A stretch of DNA of 7,650 nucleotides. Source: Actinomycetota bacterium. Its GTDB lineage: Bacteria; Actinomycetota; Acidimicrobiia; Acidimicrobiales; AC-25. Positions 1 through 5,491 of this stretch are shown one piece after another. The stretch is from the NCBI GenBank assembly GCA_005888395.1, contig VAXF01000033.1, positions 17,407 through 25,056 of the forward strand. Reading direction: 5' to 3'. Each line of letters opens with the position of its first letter. Positions within the stretch are counted from its first letter, which is position 1. A program made the position numbers and the translations under genes. The notes beneath the pieces were generated by a model that saw only the letters and a list, made by a program, of their open reading frames with translations, was not told where the DNA came from and searched no databases.

Positions 1-1
1 G

Positions 2-565
2 GTCAACGTCCACTTCTCGTTGCTGCCGCGGTGGCGGGGCGCGGCGCCGGTCGAGCGGGCCGTCCTCGCGGGCGACGCCACCACGGGCGTGTGCCTGATG
101 GCGTTGGAGGAGACACTCGACACGGGCCCGATCTACGCGTGCGACGAGGTCGAGATCGGTCGCGACCAGACGGCCGGCCAACTGCGCCGGCATCTCACCG
201 ACGTCGGGACCGCGATGTTGGTCGACCTCCTCGCCCACCCGCTGCCGGTGCCGGTGCCGCAGGAAGGCGAGCCCACCTATGCGGCCAAGATCGAGCCCGA
301 GGAGCGGCACCTCGACTGGTCGCGACCCGCGGAGGAGGTGGAGCGGGTGGTGCGCATCGGCGACGCGTGGACGACGCACCGAAGCCGGAGGTTGAAGGTG
401 CACCGCGCCTGCGCGCACGAGATCACCGGACGCGGCGTCGTGGTGCCCACGGGGTCGGGCCCGATCGAGCTCCTCGAGGTGCAACCCGAGGGCAAGCCAC
501 GCCTGCCCGCGGCCGACTGGGCGCGCGGCGCGCGCTGGGAGGAGGGCGGACGGCTCGGCAGCTGA
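2..565 (+). CDS. fmt: Methionyl-tRNA formyltransferase, C-terminal part (5' truncated by window edge)
   Basis: Transfers a formyl group from 10-formyltetrahydrofolate to the amino group of Met-tRNAi, giving fMet-tRNA for translation initiation in the cytoplasm. The reading frame is open from base 2 and ends at TGA 563-565, leaving 188 residues of a protein usually about 310 long. The fragment opens with VNVHFSLLPRWRGAAP, the family's active-site block. Asn2, His4 and Asp40 (in LDTGP) have the same spacing as catalytic N106, H108 and D144 of the E. coli enzyme. The C-terminal OB-fold domain begins near YAAKIEPEERHLDW. The segment that reads RAFNPWP.SW in E. coli is shortened here to RIGDAWTT. 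The true start lies upstream of the window. The stop overlaps the proposed rsmB start (CTGA), and the fmt-rsmB pairing is common in bacteria. Identification is firm. Confidence 0.96.
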   Translation, partial: VNVHFSLLPRWRGAAPVERAVLAGDATTGVCLMALEETLDTGPIYACDEVEIGRDQTAGQLRRHLTDVGTAMLVDLLAHPLPVPVPQEGEPTYAAKIEPEERHLDWSRPAEEVERVVRIGDAWTTHRSRRLKVHRACAHEITGRGVVVPTGSGPIELLEVQPEGKPRLPAADWARGARWEEGGRLGS

Positions 566-1701
566 GCGCCCGGGCACTTGCGCTCGAGGCACTCGTGCGG
601 ATCGAGGAAGAGGCCGCGTTCGCCAACCTTCTCGTGCCCTCGCTCCTCGGCCGCAGCGGCCTCGCCGATCGCGATCGGGCCTTCGTCACCGAGCTCGTGT
701 ACGGCACAACCCGCATGCGACGGGCGTGCGACTGGGTGCTGGGCGAGGCCAGTCACCGCCCGCTCGACAGCCTCGGGACGTGGGTTCTCAACGCGCTCCG
801 TCTCGGCGTGTACCAGCTCGTCTTCCTCGGCTCGGCGCCCCACGCCGCGGTGTCGGAGACGGTCGAGGTCGCGCCGAGGAGCGGTCGCGGCCTCGTCAAT
901 GCCGTGCTGCGCCGGGTCGTACGCGAGGGAACCCGATCGACGGTCTGGCCCGACGACGCCACGCGGCTGAGCTACCCGGACTGGGTCGTCGCCCGTCTCG
1001 GCGACGACCTCGGCCGCGACGCGGCGCTCGGCGCGCTCGACGCCATGAACCAGCCGGCGGTGGTACACCGCCGCGCGGACGGGTACGTGCAGGACCCGGC
1101 GTCGCAGTGGGTCGTGGGCCTCGTCGGGGCGAGCGCGGGGGAGCGGGTGGCCGACGTGTGCGCCGGACCGGGAGGGAAGGCCACGGGCATGGCGCGCGAG
1201 GGCGCGTTCGTGGTTGCCGGGGACGTCTCTCGGGGTCGTGCCGGCCTCGTGCGGTCCAACGCGACGGGGCTGGGACTGGGCACCGTCGCGGCCGTCGTCG
1301 CCGACGGCCGGCTGCCGCCGCTGCGGGCAGGGACGTTCGAGCGTGTGCTCGTCGACGCGCCCTGTTCCGGCCTCGGCGTGCTCCGCCGCCGTCCGGACGC
1401 GCGCTGGCGGGTGCGGCCCGGCGACGTCGCCGCGCTGGCCGGGCTGCAGCGCGAGCTGCTGACCGCGGCGGTCGACCTGGTGCGGATGGGAGGCCTGCTC
1501 GTCTACAGCGTGTGCACCCTCACCCGCGATGAGACGATCGGCATCGACGAGTGGCTGGCCGGCTCGCACCCCGAGCTGGAGCCGCTGCCTGTCCCGGGAC
1601 AGGTCTGGCAGGCGCACGGGCGGGGCGCGCTCGTGCTGCCGCAGTCGGCCGGCACCGACGGCATGTTCGTGCTCGTCCTGCGCCGTAACCTGGCCGCGTG
1701 A
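562..1701 (+). CDS. rsmB: 16S rRNA (cytosine-967 C5)-methyltransferase RsmB/Sun family
   Basis: SAM-dependent methyltransferase that places m5C on 16S rRNA (C967 in E. coli) during ribosome assembly. The N-terminal NusB-like helical domain runs from about residue 3 to 125 (ANLLVPSLL, ELVYGTTR, GVYQLVFL, HAAVSETVE, LVNAVLRR). The Rossmann domain follows, with the SAM loop DVCAGPGGKA at 198-207, DAPCSGLG with Cys268, and SVCT with Cys318. Cys268 and Cys318 match the two catalytic cysteines of the family, although the usual TCS is VCT. The linker between NQP (163) and YVQD (178) is about 48 residues shorter than in E. coli RsmB. The start is uncertain. Homology to the first NusB helix (ARALALEAL) needs a start at or before CTG 562, which overlaps the fmt stop. 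GTG 595 has a GAGG five bases upstream but would delete that helix; the next upstream GTG, at 367, lies deep in fmt. The stop overlaps the GTG of rpe. Confidence 0.9.
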   Translation: MSARALALEALVRIEEEAAFANLLVPSLLGRSGLADRDRAFVTELVYGTTRMRRACDWVLGEASHRPLDSLGTWVLNALRLGVYQLVFLGSAPHAAVSETVEVAPRSGRGLVNAVLRRVVREGTRSTVWPDDATRLSYPDWVVARLGDDLGRDAALGALDAMNQPAVVHRRADGYVQDPASQWVVGLVGASAGERVADVCAGPGGKATGMAREGAFVVAGDVSRGRAGLVRSNATGLGLGTVAAVVADGRLPPLRAGTFERVLVDAPCSGLGVLRRRPDARWRVRPGDVAALAGLQRELLTAAVDLVRMGGLLVYSVCTLTRDETIGIDEWLAGSHPELEPLPVPGQVWQAHGRGALVLPQSAGTDGMFVLVLRRNLAA

Positions 1702-2369
1702 GCCCCGCCCCGCGGATCGCACCTTCGATTCTGTCCGCGGACTTCGCCTCGTTGGGCGACGCGATCGACGGTGTGCGGCCGGAAGCGGACCTTCTGCACA
1801 TCGACGTCATGGACGGGCATTTCGTTCCCAACCTCACCATCGGCCCGCCGGTGGTCAAGGCCGTGCGCCGACATACCGACCTCTATCTCGACTGTCACCT
1901 CATGATGGACAATCCCGCCACCTTTCTCGACGCCTTCGCCAGAGCCGGCGCCAGCGGCTGCACCGTGCACGCCGAGCTCGACGGCGTAGGGGAGCTGCTC
2001 GAGCAGGCACGCGCCCTCGGCCTCGAGGCCGGCCTGGCATTGAACCCGGACACGCCGTTCGAGGTCGCTGCGCCCCACCTCGAACACCTCGACCTGCTCC
2101 TCCTGATGACCGTGTTTCCCGGCTTCGCCGGGCAGAGGTTCATGGCCGAGGTCCTGCCCAAGGTGACCGAGGCGAGGCGCGAGATCGACCGCCGCGGGCT
2201 CGACCTGCCGATCGAGGTCGACGGCGGGATCGACGAGGACACCGCTCCGCTGGCGGCAGCCGCGGGCGCGTCGGTGTTCGTGGCCGGCAGCGCCATCTTC
2301 GGTGCCGACGATCCTCTGGAGGCGGCCCGCAGGATTCGCGCGGCCGCATCGGTGCCCGCCCGTGCCTGA
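1698..2369 (+). CDS. rpe: Ribulose-phosphate 3-epimerase
   Basis: Cytoplasmic TIM-barrel metalloenzyme that interconverts D-ribulose 5-phosphate and D-xylulose 5-phosphate in the pentose phosphate pathway. The 223-residue product has the usual family length. Visible motifs are IAPSILSADF (7-16), HIDVMDGHFVPN (34-45), DCHLMM (65-70), ALNPDTP (113-119) and EVDGGI (172-177). His34, Asp36, His67 and Asp174 match the metal ligands and the two catalytic aspartates. The phosphate-binding loop reads MTVFPGFAGQ (136-145), where most relatives have MSVNPGFGGQ, so a Phe and an Ala sit in an otherwise highly conserved loop. GTG 1698 is chosen because it overlaps the rsmB stop (GTGA) and leaves only a six-residue lead before the first strand. 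Ribulose 5-phosphate is the substrate of the RibB domain encoded downstream, and rpe next to rib genes is typical of actinobacteria. The 3' end overlaps the next gene by 8 bp, suggesting coupled translation. Confidence 0.97.
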   Translation: MSPAPRIAPSILSADFASLGDAIDGVRPEADLLHIDVMDGHFVPNLTIGPPVVKAVRRHTDLYLDCHLMMDNPATFLDAFARAGASGCTVHAELDGVGELLEQARALGLEAGLALNPDTPFEVAAPHLEHLDLLLLMTVFPGFAGQRFMAEVLPKVTEARREIDRRGLDLPIEVDGGIDEDTAPLAAAAGASVFVAGSAIFGADDPLEAARRIRAAASVPARA

Positions 2370-3294
2370 GCGCATCCTCGTCGTCGACGACGACCACGAC
2401 ATCGCCCGTTACGTCGAGGTGAACCTCACCCTCGAGGGCTACGAGGTACACCTCGAGCACGATGGCGAGGGCGCGCTGGCCACGGCGTTGCGGCTCCAGC
2501 CCGACCTCATCCTGCTCGACGTGATGATGCCCCGTCTCGACGGCTACGAGGTGTGCAAGCGGTTGCGCCACGACCCCCGGACGGCCAACGCGTCGATCAT
2601 CATGCTGACCGCCAAGTCGCTCTCCGCCGAGAAGGTCCTCGGGCTCACCGCTGGCGCCGACGACTACATCGCCAAGCCCTTCGACCCGCCCGAGCTCGTC
2701 GCCCGGGTGGCGTCCGCGCTCCGGCGCAGCCGGCAGATGCGGGAGGTCTCGCCGCTCACCGGGCTGCCGGGCAACTTCCAGATCAGCTTCGAGCTCGACC
2801 GCCTCATCAGCGACCCGACCTCGCGGTTCGCAGTGGTCTACGCCGACCTCGACAACTTCAAGGCGTACAACGACCACTACGGGTTCCTGCGCGGCGACGA
2901 GGCGATCAAGACCACGGCACGGGTGCTCACGCAGGCCCAGTCGCGGCACCCCACGGAGCCCGACTTCACCGGCCACATCGGTGGCGACGACTTCGTCCTC
3001 CTGACGTCGCCCGACATCGCGCCCGACCTGTGCAAGGACATCGTCGACTCGTTCGATGCCGTCGTCGCGACGCTCTACGACCCCGAGGACCGAGCTCGCG
3101 GTTGCATCGCGGTGGCCGACCGGCAGGGCAAGCTTCACTCGTACCCGCTGCTCTCGATCTCCCTCGGCGTGGCGACGACGGGCCACCGGCGCATCGGCTC
3201 GCAGTGGGAGGCGTCGTCGATCGCCACGGAGATGAAGACACTGGCCAAGCGCGCGGCGGGGTCGTCGTTCGAGATCGACCGCCGCCGCGTCTGA
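2362..3294 (+). CDS. Response regulator: CheY-like receiver plus degenerate GGDEF (GGDDF) domain
   Basis: A 310-residue, PleD-like two-domain signalling protein with no membrane segment or signal peptide. The receiver domain spans about 3-122. It has the acidic pocket Asp9-Asp11, phospho-acceptor Asp53 in LLDVMMPRLDG, Thr83 and Lys105 (AKPF), so it looks able to accept a phosphoryl group. The GGDEF-type domain starts at SPLTGLPGN (130-138). It keeps the metal/phosphate motif YADLDNFKAYND (160-171) and GFLRGD, but the signature is HIGGDDF (205-211), with Asp instead of the fourth-position Glu. The inhibitory RxxD site is lost: TEPD stands at its place. A diguanylate cyclase is one reading; a GTP- or c-di-GMP-binding pseudo-enzyme is another. 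GTG 2362 starts exactly at the receiver (VPERILVVDDD) and overlaps the rpe stop by 8 bp; longer in-frame starts would lie inside rpe. No partner histidine kinase is present in the window. Confidence 0.9.
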   Translation: MPERILVVDDDHDIARYVEVNLTLEGYEVHLEHDGEGALATALRLQPDLILLDVMMPRLDGYEVCKRLRHDPRTANASIIMLTAKSLSAEKVLGLTAGADDYIAKPFDPPELVARVASALRRSRQMREVSPLTGLPGNFQISFELDRLISDPTSRFAVVYADLDNFKAYNDHYGFLRGDEAIKTTARVLTQAQSRHPTEPDFTGHIGGDDFVLLTSPDIAPDLCKDIVDSFDAVVATLYDPEDRARGCIAVADRQGKLHSYPLLSISLGVATTGHRRIGSQWEASSIATEMKTLAKRAAGSSFEIDRRRV

Positions 3295-3358
3295 GTGCGA
3301 GCGGAGCGAGCACTTCAGGACGACCGAGCGAGCGCCAGCTCGCCGGCCGTCGATGGGT

Positions 3359-3375
3359 GTGGGGCGCAGCCCCAC
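3359..3375 (+). promoter_or_regulatory. GC-rich hairpin abutting the mogA ribosome-binding site
   Basis: GTGGGGC (3359-3365) and GCCCCAC (3369-3375) pair perfectly around a GCA loop. The stem ends one base before the GGAGG of mogA. It could be a U-less terminator for the upstream block, a stem that positions the ribosome site, or a copy of a dispersed repeat. The structure is visible in the sequence; any function is inferred. Confidence 0.4.
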
Positions 3376-3376
3376 C

Positions 3377-3381
3377 GGAGG
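3377..3381 (+). promoter_or_regulatory. Shine-Dalgarno site of mogA
   Basis: GGAGG lies six bases before GTG 3388. It is one of the clearest ribosome-binding sites in the window and fixes the mogA start. It fits with mogA being translated independently, unlike the overlapping genes on either side. Confidence 0.8.
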
Positions 3382-3387
3382 CACTGA

Positions 3388-3864
3388 GTGGCGGCGCGGG
3401 CGAAGGTCCTCACCGTCTCCGATGGTGTCGTCGCGGGAACTCGCGAGGACCGCTCCGGTGCGGCACTCGAGGCGCGCCTCACCGAAGCCGGCTACGACGT
3501 GGTCGAGCGGCGTGCCGTTGTCGACGGCGTCGAGAGCGTCGCCGCCGCGCTCACGGCGATGACGGGCGCGTTCACCGGGCTGGTGGTGACCACGGGTGGC
3601 ACCGGCTTTGCCCCACGCGACCTGACCCCGGAGGGCACCCGCAAGGTGCTCGATCGGGACGCACCCGGCCTGGCCGAGGCGATGCGTCTCGTCAATCCTC
3701 TCGGCCGGCTCTCACGGGCGGCCGCCGGCACGCGTGGCACGTGCATCGTCCTCAACACGCCCGGCTCGACGAGCGGCGCGCTGGAGTGCCTCGGCGCCGT
3801 GCTCGACGTCCTGCCACACGCGCTCGCGCTCCTGGCCGATCAGCCCACCGCGCACGAGACTTGA
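3388..3864 (+). CDS. mogA: MogA/MoaB-family molybdopterin protein (molybdopterin adenylyltransferase-like)
   Basis: A single MoCF-binding domain of 158 residues, the normal length for stand-alone MogA or MoaB. MogA adenylylates molybdopterin before molybdate insertion in molybdenum cofactor synthesis, in the cytoplasm. Motifs seen are VLTVSDGV (7-14), REDRSG (19-24), VVTTGGTGFAPRDLTPEGT (66-84) and LNTPGSTSGALE near the C-terminus. Asp46 and Asp78 (in PRD) fit the two aspartates important in E. coli MogA. Bacteria with a single copy often carry a protein named MoaB that does the MogA job, so the symbol is a family-level choice. GTG 3388 has a good GGAGG six bases upstream. The gene stands alone, with a repeat-bearing gap on each side, between two tightly overlapping blocks. 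No other molybdenum-cofactor gene is in the window, and M. tuberculosis has none at the corresponding place between rpe and ribG. Confidence 0.9.
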   Translation: MAARAKVLTVSDGVVAGTREDRSGAALEARLTEAGYDVVERRAVVDGVESVAAALTAMTGAFTGLVVTTGGTGFAPRDLTPEGTRKVLDRDAPGLAEAMRLVNPLGRLSRAAAGTRGTCIVLNTPGSTSGALECLGAVLDVLPHALALLADQPTAHET

Positions 3865-3909
3865 AGGCGTGAGCGAACCGAAGGTGAGCGAACGAGCAGA
3901 TAGAGCGAC
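3865..3909 (+). repeat. Short repeat-bearing gap between mogA and ribD
   Basis: The 10-mer GTGAGCGAAC occurs twice, at 3869-3878 and 3884-3893, a period of 15. Further GAGC/GAGCG copies follow, up to the ATG at 3910. The motif resembles the GCGAGC repeats of the gap before mogA. The gap is too short for an FMN riboswitch, and no clear promoter or strong ribosome-binding site is visible. Confidence 0.55.
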
Positions 3910-3911
3910 AT

Positions 3912-3948
3912 GCTCATGGCCACCATCGAAGATGGTCGCCCGATGAGC
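3912..3948 (+). promoter_or_regulatory. Nested hairpin over the candidate ribD start codons
   Basis: An outer stem GCTCAT (3912-3917) with ATGAGC (3943-3948) encloses an inner stem ACCATC (3922-3927) with GATGGT (3931-3936) around a GAA loop. Candidate ATGs at 3916 and 3943 sit inside the stem arms, and the one at 3952 lies just after it. If translation starts at 3943 or 3952, this is untranslated leader and could control access to the start. If it starts at 3910, it is coding sequence. The pairing is visible; a regulatory role is inference. Confidence 0.4.
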
Positions 3949-4920
3949 TCGATGTTTGACGAGCGGGCGATGCGGCGGGCGATGGAGCTGGCCGCCATCG
4001 TTCGCGGCACGACCTCTCCCAACCCCTGGGTCGGCGCCGTCCTCGAGCCGGGCTCGTTCGAAGGGGCCACCCGTCCGCCCGGCGGCCCCCACGCCGAACG
4101 TGTGGCCCTCGACGCGGCGGCAGAGCAGGCGCGTGGTGCAACGCTCTACGTCACCCTCGAGCCGTGCGCGCACACCGGCCGCACGTCGCCATGCGTCGAT
4201 GCGATTCTCGCGGCCGGAGTCCGGCGGGTCGTCGTCGGGATCGAAGATCCCGACCCGCGTGTTCGGGGCGAAGGCATTCGCCGGCTGCGCGACGCGGGTG
4301 TCGACGTCGAGGTCGGCGTGTGCGCCGGCGAGGTCCGCGACCAGCTTGGCCCCTACCTGAAGCACCGCACGACCGGCCGGCCGTTCACGGTGCTCAAGCT
4401 GGCGGTGAGCCTCGACGGACGCATCGCCTCGCCCGACGGCGCCAGCCGGTGGATCACCGGCGACGAGGCCCGAGCCGACGCCCACCGCCTCCGTGCCGAG
4501 AGCGACGCGGTGCTCGTGGGCGCGGGCACGGTGAAGACCGACGATCCGGAGCTCACGGTGCGCCTCGTGCCCACCGCGCGCCAGCCGTTGCGGGTGGTCC
4601 TCGGTCACGCCCCCGCAGGCGCGCGTTGCCAGCCCGCGCTCGAGCTGGGGGGCGACCTCGGCGACGTGCTCGACGAGCTCGGCCGCCGCGACGTGCTCCA
4701 GCTGCTGGTGGAGGGCGGGGCCCACGTGGCCGGCGCCTTTCACCGCGCCGGCCTCGTCGACCGCTACATCTTCTACATCGCCCCCGCGCTGTTTGGAGGC
4801 GACGACGCCCGCCCGATGTTCGCCGGCGCGGGCGCGGCGACGATGGCCGACGTCTGGCGTGGCCACATCGTGTCTGTGGAGCGTCTCGGTGACGACCTCA
4901 GGGTTGAGTTGGTTCCCTGA
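3943..4920 (+). CDS. ribD: Bifunctional pyrimidine deaminase/reductase RibD (RibG)
   Basis: Performs the second and third committed steps of riboflavin synthesis: deamination of the diamino-pyrimidinone ribosyl phosphate, then NADPH reduction of the ribose side chain. The deaminase domain (about 1-145 of 325) carries TSPNPWVGAV, HAE at 50-52 and PCAHTGRTSPC with Cys75 and Cys84, giving the zinc site and proton-shuttling Glu. The reductase domain starts at FTVLKLAVSLDGR (148) and shows SRWITG, VGAGTVKTDDPELTVR, LLVEGG (254-259) and IAPALFGGDD. The stretch from QPLR (214) to VEGG is about 28 residues shorter than in E. coli RibD. ATGs at 3910, 3916, 3943 and 3952 are all possible. Similarity to relatives begins at MFDERAM (3952), aligning with E. 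coli MQDEYYM; 3943 is a compromise, since none has a strong ribosome-binding site. The stop overlaps the ribE ATG (TGATG), implying coupled translation. Confidence 0.95.
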   Translation: MSSMFDERAMRRAMELAAIVRGTTSPNPWVGAVLEPGSFEGATRPPGGPHAERVALDAAAEQARGATLYVTLEPCAHTGRTSPCVDAILAAGVRRVVVGIEDPDPRVRGEGIRRLRDAGVDVEVGVCAGEVRDQLGPYLKHRTTGRPFTVLKLAVSLDGRIASPDGASRWITGDEARADAHRLRAESDAVLVGAGTVKTDDPELTVRLVPTARQPLRVVLGHAPAGARCQPALELGGDLGDVLDELGRRDVLQLLVEGGAHVAGAFHRAGLVDRYIFYIAPALFGGDDARPMFAGAGAATMADVWRGHIVSVERLGDDLRVELVP

Positions 4921-5489
4921 TGTTCACGGGGATCGTCGAAGAGCTGGGCACGCTCGCCGCCCGCGAGGGCAACCGTTTCCGCTTTGCTGCCACACTCGTG
5001 ACCCAGGACGCGAAAGTGGGCGACTCGATCGCCGCGAACGGGTGCTGCGTCACCGTCGTCGACGTCGGCGACGGTTGGTGGGAGGCCGACGTGGTCGACG
5101 AGTCGCTCTTGCGCACCAACCTCGCCGACCTGCGCCCGGGCGATCCGGTCAACCTCGAGCGTCCGCTGCGGCTGGCCGACCGCCTCGGCGGCCACCTCGT
5201 GCAGGGCCACGTCGACGGAGTCGGCAAGGTCGTTACGGGGGCGCCGACGCTCTGGGTGCAGGCTCCGCCTGCGATCATGCGCTACCTGGTCGAGAAGGGG
5301 TCGATCACCGTCGACGGGTGCAGCCTCACGGTGGTCGACGTGCTACCCGACGGTTTCACCGTGGCCATCGTCCCCCACACCGCCGAGGCGACCACGCTCG
5401 GTCACCGGGTGCCCGGCGAGAAGGTCAACCTCGAGGTCGACCTGGTGGCGAAATACGTGGAGCGCCTGCTGACGCGGGACAATAGTTAG
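4920..5489 (+). CDS. ribE: Riboflavin synthase, alpha subunit
   Basis: Catalyses the last step of riboflavin synthesis, dismutation of two 6,7-dimethyl-8-ribityllumazine molecules into riboflavin and a pyrimidinedione that is recycled. The 189-residue product has the two tandem lumazine-binding barrels. The first has MFTGIVEELG, AANGCCVTVVDV and LERPLRLADRLGGHLVQGHVDG. The second has VEKGSITVDGCSLTVVDV and a terminal EVDLVAKYVERLL helix. Phe2, Ser36, Cys43 and His97 line up with E. coli Phe2, Ser41, Cys48 and His102, so the active site looks intact. It is somewhat shorter than the usual 200-215 residues, mainly in the inter-barrel loop and the C-terminus. ATG 4920 is fixed by the invariant MFTGIV start and overlaps the ribD stop. 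It ends two bases before ribBA. The symbol follows E. coli-style naming; Bacillus calls it ribE and M. tuberculosis ribC. Confidence 0.97.
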   Translation: MFTGIVEELGTLAAREGNRFRFAATLVTQDAKVGDSIAANGCCVTVVDVGDGWWEADVVDESLLRTNLADLRPGDPVNLERPLRLADRLGGHLVQGHVDGVGKVVTGAPTLWVQAPPAIMRYLVEKGSITVDGCSLTVVDVLPDGFTVAIVPHTAEATTLGHRVPGEKVNLEVDLVAKYVERLLTRDNS

Positions 5490-5491
5490 CC

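Larger units (their letters stand above)
3295..3387 (+). repeat. Intergenic gap with GAGCGA-type direct repeats and two GC-rich hairpins
   Basis: This 93-base gap separates the response-regulator gene from mogA. GCGAGC occurs at 3297-3302, 3306-3311 and 3328-3333; the first two form GCGAGCGGAGCGAGC. A six-base perfect stem with a GCCA loop lies at 3328-3343 (GCGAGC/GCTCGC). A seven-base perfect stem with a GCA loop lies at 3359-3375 (GTGGGGC/GCCCCAC). Neither stem is followed by a T run, so a standard intrinsic terminator is not shown. Short repeats of this kind look like dispersed intergenic repeats of high-GC genomes, but a genome-wide count would be needed to say so. I see no convincing promoter. 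Confidence 0.6.

Noticed and set aside
31..561. Upstream extension of the rsmB frame back to position 31
   Set aside because: The added residues are Arg/Gly-rich, overlap fmt in another frame and show no similarity to RsmB N-termini.
277..1722. A 481-codon open frame on the minus strand across fmt and rsmB
   Set aside because: Its translation is rich in Arg, Pro, Gly and His with no recognisable motif, and it mirrors two clearly conserved plus-strand genes. Long antisense frames are expected at this GC content.
2302..2361. Longer start for the response regulator inside rpe
   Set aside because: The extra 20 residues precede the receiver strand without homology; GTG 2362 begins exactly at the domain and gives a typical short overlap.
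3295..3375. Intrinsic transcription terminator after the response regulator
   Set aside because: The stems are GC-rich but no T run follows either one, so termination cannot be claimed from sequence alone.
2140..3384. Minus-strand open frame of 414 codons opposite the response regulator
   Set aside because: Low-complexity shadow of a conserved receiver-GGDEF gene; no family signature, and it crosses the repeat-bearing gap.
3869..3893. CRISPR-like or tandem-repeat array
   Set aside because: Only two 10-base copies spaced 5 bases apart, with no spacer pattern or cas genes.
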